Positions 10,291-24,037 are shown, counted from the first letter of the stretch. The stretch is DNA of 64,000 nt from Lycocorax pyrrhopterus obiensis (GCA_014706295.1 JACSVZ010000022.1:5908830-5972829), one strand, 5' to 3'. Made by a program: numbers and translations. Notes: generated from the letters alone by a model not told the origin.

Positions 10291-13200
10291 TATAAAACTG
10301 AAATGCTCTCTTTGCCCACTGTCGATGGGAGGAGAACTCACGGGTTGATGTTCAGCTATTTGGAGCTTTGAGTGAGCCTTCCCAACAGGAAGGATAATCA
10401 AGGACTGGCATCATGGGCCTCAGGGCACTTCAGCACAAGCAGGATGTCAGAAAATGGAATTGAGCTATGGTTTGTGTAAAGGTGATCCACCCCCCGTGCA
10501 GAGGGCTGGCCTTTGAGGTCTCTTCCCATCTCATTTCTGGCCTGTAAGGTGGGAGAGGGTGGCTGGGATGCTGTCTGGGATCAACCCCACCATCAGGAAC
10601 CAGCCCTGTGTGTGGGTGCTGGAGGGCAAGAACATGCATGTTCCCCTGCCACTGACTTTCAGATCTTTTCTTCTCTTTACAGAGCATCTTCTACTGCCTT
10701 GGGGACCACCAGGGTATTTAAAACTGCTTTTGCTGTTCCTTCAAATTTCTTTGGTTGTGGGGGTGAATGTAGGAATTCATAATGTGTTTTATCAACTACA
10801 CAAGTTAATAATGTGGATCTTGTGTAATTTAGAACACTACCAAAGGATGAATCAATGATGCACAGTTCTAAGTTCACTAAATTCCCAGAAGTAAAACTTG
10901 TTCAAAATATATCCGCGTCTGGAATAATGTTGTTTTATCCTTCACACTTGTGTTTCTATTTCTGCGCTGATACAGCTCATATAACATTTCATTTCCAGTT
11001 TTGAACTTGAAATGCAGCAAGATGAAAAACCGATTTTTGGTAAACAGGGATTTTTATTTTGGATTCTATAGAGAGAACAAAATTGGCTGTGCGTGGAAGC
11101 GCTTGCTGCTTTGAAGTGGTTAATTTGCCTTTATCTTCAAGACACATGACATCAGATTGGATCCAAGAGTGTTCTTAAGCAGAGATGGATCAAGACCTGA
11201 CACCCCCTAACTTTGGGTTCATTTTCAGCTGGGTTGGACTCCTGCAGTAGGAAGCACTCCTTCCTAGAGCCGGGCAAAACCCATGAGGCTTCCCCCAAAA
11301 CCTTGGCTTAAGTGGGTTTTTGAAACTGGACCTGACCTGGATCCTAATTTAGCACTATTTTTTGTGCTTAAAGGGAATGTATAGGCAAGGAACATATTGT
11401 GCTCTGTTGTAATAAGATCTGAGTTTCATCAATATTCAGTACTAGCACATGCTGGGTGGTGTTAGGGACTGAGCAGATATTGCGAGCACCAGCTGCTGCT
11501 TTTATGCCAGTTTTTCATGCTGAACAGTAGGAGACTAAACTCTAGCATCGTGCAGAGTGGAGAGCTATCACGAGCTGGGAGCAGCACAGGAAAATTCATG
11601 CAAATCCCCCCTTGTTCTCATTAATGGTGTCTGTGATTGGACTGGAGGAGCAGCTCGGTGGCTGGGAGGCAGTGAGGGCCAGAGCTGTTTCCCTGTGCTC
11701 TCACAGTGTCTGTGCCACCTCGGGCATGTCTCCAAGGCATAATTATTTTGAGATACTGAGGCCCATAGAAGCCTTTCCTTTGAGGTTGACTAATGCATTA
11801 TAATGTCTTTTAAAACTCTGGCCCTCAGGCTCCTTGGCGATGAGTCATCTGACTGAAAGCATCTGGCTTGTCCTGTTCCCTCACTTGTGGGAGGGTCTTC
11901 AGTTCTCTGTGCCCTGAGCTGGTGACACAGGGCTCCCCAGGGCCTTGTCCCAGTCTGTACCAGCCCTCAGGGTAGGTGCAAGCAACCTGCCCAACCTGCC
12001 TTCCCTGCCTCTGCACGAAGTCATTTATTTGTCTGAGTTCTCAACCCTCTGCTTTGCAAAATGACCTTGTAGGTGTTTTTGTCCTTTTTTCAGGTACTTT
12101 GAGAAAAGATCTTGCAGGTCTCCTTGCCTTAGAGGACCCCAAAAATCCCAACAAAGTCTCCAAGGATGACAAGTGCTGAAGGTGGAGGCTGTGCTTTATT
12201 CTAGAGTGAAGCCCAGCCAAAGCCCTTGTGGTTGTCACACCGGCTGCCCTGGGGCCACCACCAGGACAGGTAGGTCCAAGGTCACCAGGAGATTCCATAA
12301 TTGTGTGGATGATTTCTTGACTGACACTGGACAAGCCAGCCAGCCCCTCCAGATCTCAGCAGATTTTTGTGTAAAGCAATAGCTCTCATTTTCCACTCTC
12401 TGTCTGCCTTGAGCTGTCAAATTGAGACATCCCATGGCGGGATGTTCTTCTTTCATTGATTATCTATGGGGAAACTCAAATCTTGGTGGCAGTCAGTGCA
12501 ATTTTAGAGCTCCTGGGGTTAAAGTGCTGGGACTAATGTCTGGAGAAGAGGTTTTTGGTCCTCTAAAATGCAGTCCACAACTGTTCATCCTCTTTCAAAT
12601 TTGTATTTACAAAAGGTATATCATAACCTCAGGAAATGCTCTTTTGACTAGGAGTAGAAGTTGCTCTGAGATTGGAACCTGCTTTGGTTATAAGTCTGTA
12701 GTGTGTGGTCAGAAATCTCAATCTTTAATGATTAAGACATTTCCCCCTCCCAGTCCTGTTATTGCTAGTGGCAGCTTCTTGCCATGATATAGAATTGCAA
12801 TTTATGTAGATGTTTTTTTGAGAGCAGGTCTCCACATTGAATGCCTTTAGGCTAACTGAATTCAGCCATCAAACCACAATTAAATCACAGCTCAGAAGTG
12901 TCTGTAATCAGGACTCTTTAAGGGTTATTATTACTATTTTTGTAATTCACGATACAGGAGTGACTTCTAGCATAATGTTAAGTTTTACTGTTGATTTTCC
13001 CATACTGAAAGACAGGGAACACTGTTGGATTTTATTTCTGATTTGCAGGAGCGAGGGAGGTGGCATCAAACAGCAATTTCCATCCTGTCTGGTCCAATGA
13101 CAAGATGGTGAATCTGCAGGAATGGGAACACACTGGGTTATGTGCCATTTGCCAGGGGAGGAAGCAATTTCCCGTGGAGACTAAAGGCCTCTGCTCCCCC

Positions 13201-13718
13201 AGCAAGGTCAGTAGAAGCATTCTCTGCCTTTGGCTACATCATAATTGCATTAATAAAGACAGCAGCTCCCGTGGGGCAAAGGCTGCAATTAGAAGCAGCA
13301 TCAGAGGTTTCATCCCTGCCTCTGCAGTGTTCCCCTGCAAGCAGAGAGGTTCTGTTGGAATTTATTGGTGCCATTCCCTGCCTTTGGATGAGCAGCTCCC
13401 GCCGTGCTTTCACCACCCAGCAAATCTCTCCACAGCTGGAAACGGGCTCTGGCGGTGCTAATGGGGAAATCAGGTCTGCTCCCTGCAGTCCTCAGCTCGG
13501 GGAGGTGGTGGGAGCTCGCCCCAGTCCAGCACTGAAAATCAAATGGTTTGGGGAATCATCTGGTTCTTAGCAGGGAGGGGATGGTCGTGATCAGAGAGTT
13601 GTGATTGACTGTGTGGGGTGTCTTGGAGTAACTTCTGCCTGCTCTGCCTGCCTTGGATGCTCTTCCAAGTTTGAGGTTGCTCAGGAATGACAATACGTGC
13701 CCAGGCTACTCTGCAAGA
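10291..13718. other. Unique non-coding DNA
   Basis: No recognised element. 12830-13030 is AT-rich with a polypyrimidine-AG ending near 13048 that looks like a splice acceptor, but no open frame of interest follows. Confidence 0.4.
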
Positions 13719-14071
13719 GTCACTGAATCCCAGAGTGGTTTGGGTTGGAAGGGACTTCAAAAATCATCTCATTCCAACCCCCTGCCATGGGCACGGACAC
13801 CTTCCACTGTCCCAGGTTGCTCCAAGCCCCGTCCAGCCTGGCCTTGGACACTCCCAGGGATCCAGGGGCAGCCACAGCTTCTCTGGGCAATCCTTCACTC
13901 ACAGGGAGGAATTTCTTCCCACTATCTGATCTAAACCTGCTCTTTGTCAGTTTAAAGCCATTCCCCTTTGTCCTGTCACTCCATGCCCCTGTCCAAAGTC
14001 CCTCCTCAGCTCCCTCAGAACCCTTTAGGCACTGGAAGATGCTCTAAGGTCTCCCCAGAGCCTTCTCTTTT
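13719..14071 (-). mobile_element. CR1 LINE 3' fragment
   Basis: Minus-strand CR1 starting 'AGTCACTGAATCCCAGAGTG'. It includes the 'GGTTTGGGTTGGAAGGGACT', 'CTGCCATGGGCACGGACACC', 'CCTGGCCTTGGACACTCCCA' and 'GCACTGGAAGATGCTCTAAG' landmarks. It has a deletion where other copies read 'CACCCTGTGCCAGGGCCT' (at about 13890). 5'-truncated at 'CCAGAGCCTTCTCTTT'. Confidence 0.93.
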
Positions 14072-17000
14072 CACATCTGTGCCTTCACAGCACCCACGTA
14101 GGTGACAATTCCTTGGCAAACCTCGGCTGGATTGACATCTCCATTTTATTGCAAAAATAAATGATAGAACACAATGTTTGAAGACCCACAATCCACAACA
14201 TTGACTGAGATTTCGGAAGTGTGGGCCTGTTTAAGCTTCACACACACACATGGACACAGAGAAAGGCACGAACCCACGCGAGGCTCATGCTGGGACTGTC
14301 GGTGACCTGCCAGCCACAGCTCCTGCCATCCATCTCCAGGAGAGCTCTTCAGAGAGCTGCTGCCTGGCAGAGTGAGGCAGAGATACCACCGAGCTTTTCT
14401 TTCTGAAAACCCCCAGCTCTGTGCTACTGCCTGCTCAGGAGTTTATTAATTTTCTCCAAAAATTGAAGATACTGGCAAGGTCTTAAATGGCTTCTTGACA
14501 GTTGCACTTTGTGGAGTGGTTGCTCTTCAACATTTCAGCTTGAGTGAAACTCCTTTTAAAGAAAGGGAAAGGAGTAAGGTAGTGTGGTAGTTTACTCACC
14601 GCTTCCATGTGGGAAGTGTGGGCAGAGCAGAGCAACGTGCAGGAGAGCTGATGGGCTCACGTGTTCGTTAGCACTCCCCTCGGAGCTCCAATGAGGAGGG
14701 GCGCAGCAGGGATGTGTAGGAGACTTGGACTTGACCCATATCTGGAGTAAATCAGCCAGATCTTTTGTTGGATTCCTTGGAACAGAAGATGGAAAAGCTT
14801 CCATCCAATAGCAGGAATATATTCATACCCAGGACCAACTTTGTTAGCCTGCAGTGCTGTTTCATTCTATGTCATACCCCAAAAATGGAGGAAAATTCTC
14901 CTGGTTCCTCCCCCCGCCACATCACCACCCACCAACCTGCTGCACCACACCACCCCTCTCTCCCTTTTCCCCTTGCCAGTCTGAGGAACTTTAAAAGGGA
15001 AAAAAAAAAATCATAAACCACCATCTGGTGCCCACGAACAGGATCAGATCTTGGGCCATTTCCTCAGCACAAGCTGGCACAGTTCCCCCTCTGCAGCAGA
15101 TCAACTCGTCTTGCTCGAGCTTTGGGTCTGCTCCCATATGGTCAGTGCCTAAATTATTGATATTATTTATACTACTGTTGTGCCTCAGGTCCAGGGCATT
15201 TTTGTGCTGGCTACTGTGAAGAATCAAACCAAACCAGTCTCTGCACTGGGAACTAATACACGTTAGTACCGATTATGCTCAATACCTGGCTGTATTTTCA
15301 TAAAAAATACAGTTCCTGGAGCTTCATATTCTTCCTCTAGACAATCCCTGTGGCTCATAGCTTTTCTTCTGCAGCATTTGACCATTTTCTTCAAGTCCCA
15401 GGTGGAGTCATGTGCTTTTATGAAAATCGCTGCTTTTAAAACAGGAAATTGAAGTTTATATCACTGTAATTTTTGTTATGAAAACTTCACATCCTAAAGA
15501 CTCACATCTCAGGGGGTCCAGCAAACTGAATGAATTTCTTAAAAGATTAAGTTTAAGAAGACATTGACTTTGTCAGTCTCAGCCTGAGATGAGAATTGAG
15601 GTTAATAATGACAATTCTGTTCCAAGAAGACCTGTTTATCATGGAGTTGTACACAGTATTTAAACTGTCTGTCTTCTTATTTACCTAATAATTTGGAAAA
15701 AAAAAAGGTTTAAATGCTGTTCATCAAATGAAATACCTGGAACTCTTTCCCCTGCAATAGTGAATGAATAAGCAACTGGGAATGAATTCTCACTAAGCCT
15801 CTTGGATGTCTGTTCTTTCAAGATGTCAATAACAAAGCCATCTGGACCAGTGGAAATTAAATGGGAAAGAGTTCTACTCTTTCATGGGAGCCTGGAACCT
15901 CCTGGTGGCAACAGCCACAGCCCATGAACACAGAAAGCAGCACAGGAGCTGTTTTGCCTCGAGGAACCGTGTTAGAAAAGATGGATGTTTTCACATCCTG
16001 AGGCTTCTGAAGGGTTTTGCTGTCCATATCTAGAACTTGCAGCCAGGGTTGTCTTCCCCATTTGGAAGCTGGAGGATGGTAATGGGCAGAACTCATGACA
16101 GTGGAGAAGCCAAAACCAAGTGGATGCTGCTCTGGAGCTTAAGTGAAGTCTCCACAGGCATTTGGGGATGGAGAGGTTGTCTGGAGTGAGGGGAAGAAGA
16201 GAGGATTATTACAAGAAAAGCTTCTCAGAAGTTTTTTTGTTTCGGTGGATTGATCAAATTTAGTGCAGTTAAACAGCGTTTATAGCCCCTGAAAGCAGCA
16301 AAATAACTTCAAATTAAATAACCTTTGATTTTTAAACAAACACTAATAATACTGGATCGATGAGTGAAAGTCAATTACAGTTCAGTTAAGCTGTGCCCTT
16401 TAAAACCTCCCAGAACTGCTCTGCTGCTTCCTCCAGTGATGTATCACAGCTCCCAGGGCTGCTCAGACAGCAGGAACCCATCTCTATTTCCAAAAATCAG
16501 AAAAAGACAGCCCTGAGTGTCTTTTTCTTCTATGTTCTGAAAGAGGAAAGAGTTCCTTAACAGCTGCAGAATTGTCAGGGAACGTAGCGATGAAAAATCC
16601 ACGTGCCCATCAGAAATGGAATACTTTGACATGCTCCCCTGCCATTTCCCATGGGTATTTCTATAAGTGACAGCCACTTATGCCTTTAGAAATGAAACAC
16701 AGTCACTGACAGTGCACAGGGCACAACAGCACAGAAGGGCTCTTAAAAATAAAAAAGAAAACAAAAAAAATTAGTGGCCTTATGACCACAGTCCTGCCGT
16801 ATAATCTCAGATTCTGCTTTTTGCCCATTATATTTATTTACTCCGTGTTTCAAACCATGTTGTGTAGGGTGTTATTGAAGCTTTTCAGTGGTGACCACAT
16901 CTTTCCTTCAGGAGGGAAGGCAGAAAGGCCTCCTGGCTGTGCAACTGAGTATCTGGATGTGGAAGGGCATGAAAAGGTTGATATCAGGGTATTCCCAATG

Positions 17001-17667
17001 AACTTGTTGATCAGCAGCATGGAACAGTCTTTACAGGCATCAGGCAATTTTTTTCCATGTTTGATTATATTAAAAATCAGTCTCATAACTCATACACTGA
17101 GGAGCCAAATTGGAAGGGGAGAACCTCATGAAGCCCCCAAATTAAAATCTGCTAACGGCCTTGTGGGAACCTTGAATTTCCCCAGCATAAGTTGAAGTGC
17201 TGTAATGATGCAACAGAAAGCACAAAACTTAGATTTTCTTTGTGCTATTGAACTCTTAGACAATTCTGTTGTATGAACTGCGTGCAGGAAGGCTCAGGGG
17301 GTGGTGGGAGGAACGGGGCACCTTCAGCCTGAAGCATGGTGTTTCCATCAATTTCATCCTTGTGAACCATGAAAATCCTTTTTCTTTAAGTTTTGCCTCT
17401 TAAAGAAGCCACGAAATTCTGTTTCAGAGGACATCAGGGCTGAGGGACTGTGTATGGCACTGCATTTGCAATTACCATGAGCCAGCAAGTGCAACGAGGT
17501 TTCTGCTAATCCAGACACTGAATTTTATCTGTAAATCAGGGAATAACACAGATATATAAAACATGTAGCACGTTACATTGGAATTATTTTGTGGTCAGGC
17601 TTATTAAACAACTATTTCTCAGCCAGTCAGTGTCCCAGGCTGGATTTGCTGGGAGCAATGGAGCCTT
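14072..17667. other. Unique non-coding DNA
   Basis: Holds a short CA run (14239-14250), a C-rich stretch at 14910-14975, an A-run at 15000-15011, and AT-rich tracts at 15420-15740 and 16240-16340. No known element or exon recognised. Confidence 0.4.
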
Positions 17668-17732
17668 TTTCCATTTCCATTTCCATTTCCATTTCCATTT
17701 CCATTTCCATTTCCATTTCCGTTTCCATTTCC
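17668..17732 (+). repeat. (TTTCCA)n microsatellite
   Basis: About eleven hexamer units with a single A-to-G interruption at 17721. Because the unit is a multiple of three it stays open in several frames as His-Phe or Ser-Ile repeats; those frames are artefacts of the repeat. Confidence 0.97.
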
Positions 17733-20603
17733 TTGTGTGCATTGGTCAAGATGGAGACATCTTTATATGTGTGGGACAGGCTGGCTCGTGGTGACCATCC
17801 CTGATGCCTTTCATGATAAAGGGGAGAGAAGAAAGATCTCTAAGGCAGAAAGAGTTAATCCATTAACATCCTTTAATTATGCTGCTGCCAACCAGCCTGT
17901 CTGTGCACCTGACCAAGTGAACCTGGGATGCTTTTTATGCAGCAGAAAAAGAAGCTTCTGGAAAATGTATCTACTGCAGCTTTCCAATTACCGCTGCCCT
18001 TTTTGTGCTTTGTTCATTTTGCATTAATTTAGATGGGTTCAGAGATATCAGGTTAGCCAGGATGATAAATAAATTAACCTTTATTAATTAGACTCTTTAG
18101 GACTGATTCATTTATTTTGTTTCAGTATTTGTGATTCACCACAAATGAATGTGCTCTGTCTCTCTGTCTCACAATCTGTTTGTCTCGAATTTCAGTTTAT
18201 TGTTGCATCTGTTCGGGATCTTTCAATATGGGAGAGAGCTATGATTTAAGGATTATAAACATGTATAAACAGAGTAGGAATAAACTGAGAGGCTTGGCAT
18301 GTTGCTTTGGGCTCTGTGCCATGCTAACATGACTATTAGGTTTATCTGGTCTCGAGCTGTCTCATATCTGTCTGCTTTGGAGAGGAGATGGTGATAACAG
18401 GCAGCTGTCCGTGTCTGTCCGTGCTGAACGATTCCTCCCTGCCAAAACTGAAGAGCACTCCCTGCTGAAGGACCAGGGGCACAGCAAACAGCCCAGGCTG
18501 CCTCGCAGTGGCCAGGATTTGACTCTGGTTTGGGTTTGATGGACACACACCGTGCAGTTTGTCTGTTGGACACACCTGACACTGAGCACAACATTCCTGC
18601 CTCTCCGTTTTGCAGAATGGGGCTGAGGACGGTCTGAACTCTATTTCTGCTCTGAGAAGAGGACCACAGCTCTGATGTGCTCTGGCTGGACACCGGCCAA
18701 GCACCCCAGAAGATAGAAAGAAGCAGACAGGCTGTGCTGCCCATTTCTCCTGCTGCTGGGGCTGATCCTGTGCCTGCACAGAGACTCTGTTACGGGCACT
18801 GTGTCTTCAGCATGGGACCAGGTTTGTGCCTTGACAGCCCCTAATAAAGCCATTTTTCTTTCACAGCCTCCACCAGGCAGGTCTGCTCTGGATGCTGATC
18901 AACAATTTAGCTTTACTTGGGTGACTTGGAACAATCCTGGCTCTTTCAAGGCTGAGTGGAAAAATGTTCCCAGCATGTCTAAGGGAAGACCTCGAAGATT
19001 TGTCTATAGTTCTTATTGCTGGTGCATCCCACTGGGCATTTGATTCCCACATTTAAATTCTGAGCAGACAGCTCTTAGTCTTCACCAGAACAGGTTTTTT
19101 TTTTGCAACTCCATCAGCATATCAGAGAGCAATATTAATGCTTTAAAGTGCAAGTCCCTGACACCTCAGCTCTGCCTGGAGCAAGCAGCAGGCTAAAGCA
19201 TTCAGTGGTAAATAAGCTTAGCAGATTCTTGATAGAAACTAGAGAAGGGGCACGTTGGAATAAAACAAAAAGTTTGTGCATCCATTTGACTTTGTAAATT
19301 TGCTAGAAAAGGACACGATTTTCACTCAGCACTTTCGGTTTGTAATTCGTATGTCTCCTGCTTTCTGGTTTGCTCACATCTGTGTTGGTTTGTCTAATAG
19401 AAGGTGAATTACACCTTGCCAAAAACTGCCTCACTATTTAGGCAGTGCCATGGCATCACTGCAGCCCAAGCAGACATTCAGGCTTTATGTGTGGTTTCTC
19501 TTTTTCACTGTCTGTCTTTAGACATTCCTCTAAATAAACAGGTCTAAAATATCTCAAGCTGCCTTTATTTAGGGAGCAACTGGGTATATAATGCAAATTT
19601 CATAAAATACTACAGGGATGGGCACCCCTATTCCCTCTGAAAGTGGATGGGATTAATTACTTTTGGGTAGCAGTAGCTGCTGGGCTTTAATTCAATCAAT
19701 GACTCTGTCTCAAGCTTTGAAGTGTCCATTTCTTATTAAAAAATAGCATAAGGACACAGCTAGAGTGAAGTTCTCAGAAACCTAACCTTGGAAAAGGATT
19801 GCTTTCTTTCCTGGAGAACACAATGAATTCACAGCTGTTTTCTTTTAAATGGATAGCATAAAAATACATTAAAAAACCCCCAAACCCTAATCTTAGCTCT
19901 AAACAATTTTGAAAATTACTTGTAGAATGCCAAGGTCGCTTATTGTTAAGACAGACTGGTGAGACGTGAGTTCATATCAGCCATGCTTTGTAGTTTTGTG
20001 TGCTGAGTAGCTGAGGGGGTGAAAAAACATCAATAGAGGTAGTTTGGGCAGATTTGTTAACGAGACTGGTAACTTTCCCCCGCCCACTCATCCCCTCCCC
20101 ACAGGCTCTTGTAGGCAGAAGTCACAAAGCAAGATTTTTTTCTCTTCCTGCCTGTCCTTTGCAACTTACCTTGAGCTGTGAAACCATCTGGAGCCATAAA
20201 ACAAAGAGCAAATCCTCACTGGAGCTCCTTTGCTTCTGTACATGTCACTTTTATGGGCAAATAATTAATGCCACGTGGGATTTGAAAACAAAGGTGATAG
20301 TTGCAAAAATATTTGCAGGCTGTGGTTCATTTCCAGCAGCCTTTGCTTTATGCCCCAGGACTCAGCAGCAGAGATTGCTCCTCTCCTGAAATAGCCACAG
20401 CCAGACGTGCCTGAGGTGTTTTAACAGCAATACTGAGGAGGAATTGCTAATGTGGTTTTTCATCTCGAGAGCGAGTGGCCTCCGTTGTGTGTGCCTTGCA
20501 ATTAATAGGGAAAGAGACACCGTGTATGAAGCTGGCATCCTCAGACTTGAAACACCACCACTGTTAACCATTCTTCTGCTGCATTTTGATTTGAATGCCA
20601 CTT
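17733..20603. other. Unique, partly AT-rich DNA
   Basis: 17990-18130 is AT-rich with ATTAATTT, TTATTAATTAG and other homeodomain-type cores. 19100-19920 is also AT-rich. No known element, RNA gene or exon seen. Confidence 0.4.
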
Positions 20604-20650
20604 CAAACCCTCCAAACACAGACACAAACCCTCCAAACACAGACACAAAC
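20604..20650 (+). repeat. 21-bp tandem repeat, ~2.2 units
   Basis: Unit AAACCCTCCAAACACAGACAC begins at 20605 and 20626, with a partial third start at 20647. The two full units are identical. It interrupts otherwise unique sequence. Confidence 0.92.
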
Positions 20651-21731
20651 ATGTTGCAATGCAAAGGAGCCCTCAGCCTCACATCCGCTTCCTCCCGCTC
20701 CGAAAATGCTCTCGACGGAAACAAAGAACAAGATTTTGATATGCAAATTTCTCCTATCATTAAAATATAATGCTGGCTCGTCCTTTATCAGCAAGCTTGT
20801 TCACCTCTGAGGCTCAGCTTGTCGTGTCTAATCGTGTGCTGTATCAGCTGTCCTCTGAGGCTGCAGGGAGAGGGGAATATTGACACCAGACACTTGGTGT
20901 TGGCCAGCCACATTTACTTAGATCTCAAATATTTCTGCCTGTGCCAGCATCAGTGGCCTTGTGGAATGTCCCTTTCTGGCCTTGCAGTCTCTCACTTGCT
21001 TCTCTGATTTCAGCGAGCTGCTCCTCCCTTGGCTGGAGCGGCTCTGATCTGTGTCTGTTAAAGCCAGGTCAAACTCCAGCGCTGCTTTTGCCTCCTTGGT
21101 TTGATTGCTCTGCCCTGAAGTTTCAGAAGAGCCAGCTCTGTTCTTGCAGGCAGGCACAGGTGTGGAATTGCAGAGGATGTGACATCTTGCAGAGGGATCT
21201 GTCATTAAGAAATTCCTCTAAAAAGTTTTTTCGGGTTGATCTCTCTCAGACACAACAGTCTGAGGGTCTCCGACACCACACACCTCAGGGCAGACTGGAT
21301 TTGGGTTGCAGATTATTCTCCTTCCATAACCATTCCTTACACTTTCCTCTGGCCTCTGCTGTGATTCCATCCCATGATACAGACACTGCAGAGAAAGAAT
21401 TTATTTTATTAAACTCATCCATTTGTGGCTACAGAAAGCAAATCAAAAGCTAAACTTCTTGTACCACAGGCAGGTGTGATTTGGGGAGCAGCACTTTCCC
21501 CTGCTGTAAAATCTGGAGAGCACCACGTAGACATTCCTTGGCTGATTTGTCCACTGGGATGGATCACTGGAACAGCAAGATAAAGGGAGAGAAAGGGCTC
21601 AGAACATATTCTCTGTTACATGCATTGTGAATTTGCAATGAGTGTGTAGAGTGGGATTATTTTAGTTTATATCCAGTAAGATTTCCAGTTCTGTTGCCCT
21701 GAGTTTGCAGTTCTTCGATGTTTTCATTTTC
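20651..21731. other. Unique non-coding DNA
   Basis: A 170-codon plus-strand frame (20941-21453) lies here but has no domain or family-like motif. No known repeat recognised. Confidence 0.4.
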
Positions 21732-21999
21732 TGTAACAGTTTCTCACGTACTTTCTGTAAACATGGCCATGTTTTGTTAACCGTCCTTTATTGTTTTTCA
21801 TTCCATTCTCCTAGGCAGAGATGTTTGATGGATTTTTCCTTTGACCAGTGTGATTGAGGGGTGGTAATTTCTCCCTCCAATCCACAGTGGTTTCTAAGAA
21901 CATATATAATAAAGCTCGGGGTCTCTGACCCCCCAGCTCTTTTCTTGCTTCTCTCCTGACAAGGTGTCTGCGTGGTTCTTTTCGTGTCCAAGTGCGACA
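21732..21999 (+). mobile_element. Candidate solo LTR of a different family
   Basis: The right part has retroviral R/U5 architecture: TATATAAT (21903-21910) overlaps AATAAA (21908-21913). It is followed by a perfect 6-bp hairpin, GGGGTC (918-923) TCT GACCCC (927-932), and then a pyrimidine-rich stretch ending GTGCGACA at 21999. A left edge at TGTAACAG (21732) would give a 268-bp TG...CA element. No target duplication was found (left ATTTTC, right CAGCTC), so the left boundary is uncertain. It is not similar to the two LTR families defined elsewhere in the window. Confidence 0.5.
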
Positions 22000-24037
22000 C
22001 AGCTCCACGTTTTCCATGCTGATATTTGTGACAACACTCATCCTCCCTATTTATCTCCATTCAGGCAAAAGGCCACACGTGCTTGGTGAGTTGGTGGCAT
22101 CACTGCACAAATGCCTGGGCACCAGGAGCTACACCCAGGGAAGCAAAATCCATCTTGCAGCTCCCTGTCCTTCACGTCCTGGCTGAAGGTGGGTCAGGCA
22201 AACAGCCCTGGCCAGCCAAACAAATCCTCCCCGAGGAGCAGCACGTTGTGCAGGTCTGGCTGGTGCAAAGTGCTATTGATCCTACATTAAGGCATTTAGG
22301 AATGGCTGTAATACAAAGGAATAAATGTCACACTCATAAATAAAGAGTTGAACTAATTTAAATTATCCTTGCAAGACAATTAGGAGCTGCTCCAGCTCTG
22401 GATCCATGTGCCCCCTGCTTGAGATAGATAATTTGGAAGCAGAGAGCCCCTTTCTTCCCTATTTGTATTTTTTTGAAAACTTTCCAAGGGCATAGGAGTA
22501 ATATTGGATGGAAATGAGAAAGTTGCTTATAGCATGAATTGTGCTTTCCTATAAGGCACCTAGGAAAAGCTCTCTCCTCATTTCATGTCAATAAAAAAAG
22601 CTAAAGATAGAGGGCAGAGAAACAGAGCCTTAAGCTTTCAGAAGCAATCTTTCTAAACTTGCTATCCCATACTGCTTTTTTAATTAAAAATTTATCCTCC
22701 AAATTACTTCTGGTTTCCATCTGAATTCGATTTTTATTTACCTTTTTTGACTGGCTCCTATTTTGGCTCGTGCAGCAGCGCAGAGAGGGGTGGGGGGTCA
22801 GTCTCTCCATCAGTGTGTGTGTGTGTCTTCCCTGTTTACCTCCAGCCTTTCATCTCACTCCTCTGCTGCATATGCTGAGCATCTGGCTGCTGCCCAAACA
22901 CGGTTTGACTGCTGTCTGCAAATAAGAGGATTCCAAATATAAGATATTCTGTGACTTGCATTAATTACAAACAGAAAAAGAACAAAAAAGGGGGAAGGGG
23001 GGGAAGGAGAAAAAAAATAAAGGAGGGTTCTAAAGAACTGGAAGTTTTCCTGGGAAGATGAAGCAATCTATCTGACTGCCATGAGCCAACTAAAGAACAA
23101 GATAAATCCACAGAGGAAAAGAGAAGACTCAATTACAGTCTAAAAGACAGTGAGCTATGTATTTTAGATAATAGATTTTAAATTATACTGTTTTACAGTA
23201 GTCTCTGATCACATCCCACCTTGCCTTGCTCTGTGCCCTTTTCCAAAGCTGAGAATAAGCTCAATTTATTTGTTGGCATTTGGCAATGTAGATAGTAAAC
23301 AATTTCAAATTTGTTTTGTGCACCCACATTCCTTAAAGGTTGGGCTATCATGCCAAATTGCTGCAGCTGCCCTTTCTTCTGCCCTCCCATGTTAGCGACT
23401 GCGACTTTTCTCTGGCCCTCTCCCAGACTGCCTGGGCCACCTGTTTGCAGGGAAGTCTGAAAACTCCATGGAAAAGCACATGGAGAAGGTCACGCTCGGC
23501 GAGATAAATGCTATTTTCAAGCTTATAGTCAAGGACTCCAAATAATTACAAAACAGAGCTCTGTATTTATGCGGCTTAGGGTTATTTCAGCGTGTGTTCA
23601 TCAATGCTCGCTCCAAGCCTCTGCGTGGAAAATTCTATGGAGGATAATGCTCATTCACCGCGGTTCCGTGGGCAGGAACAGATCCTCAGGTGATACAGCC
23701 GTGATGAGCCGCTTTAAAGAGGGTATTATGTGCCTCTCCAAGGCTTTCGGAGGGAGGAGGGAAGAAGTGCTCCGAGACAATAGCGCGCTGATTCAGGAGC
23801 TGCATGTGAGGCAGGATGGAGGTGCAGCCCTCCCAGCGCCAGCCGAGCATCCACAGCCTTTAGGGGATGCAAACGACGTGGATGAAACGAGAACAACTCA
23901 CAGAAACGAAGGAGAGCCCGGCAAAGGCCAATTAAAATGGGATGGATGTGAATCTTTGTGGGGATTTGGAAGGGAACCAGGATTGAGCTGTTCCATCAGT
24001 GCTGCTGCTTGCGGAGTTGTTTGCTGTCAGATTGGCA
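22000..24037. other. Unique DNA with purine-rich and CpG-containing patches
   Basis: Contains a short (GT)7 run (22813-22826) and a purine-rich tract with long G and A runs (22970-23026). 23569-23810 has unusually frequent CpG for this window. A 160-codon frame (23569-24051) has no recognised domain. Confidence 0.45.
22970..23026 (+). repeat. Purine-rich low-complexity tract
   Basis: Nearly all A and G, with runs of 5 and 7 G and of 8 A. It is too short in G-runs for a confident quadruplex call. Confidence 0.85.

Noticed and set aside
13030..13100. Splice acceptor and exon near 13048
   Set aside because: A polypyrimidine-AG pattern is present but no long open frame, donor or family match follows.
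17589..17804. His-Phe and Ser-Ile repeat proteins
   Set aside because: They are translations of the (TTTCCA)n microsatellite in different frames.
20941..21453. 170-codon plus-strand frame
   Set aside because: No domain, no upstream splice or promoter support; likely chance.
22970..23026. G-quadruplex
   Set aside because: Only two long G-runs with weak third and fourth runs; below the usual four-run pattern.
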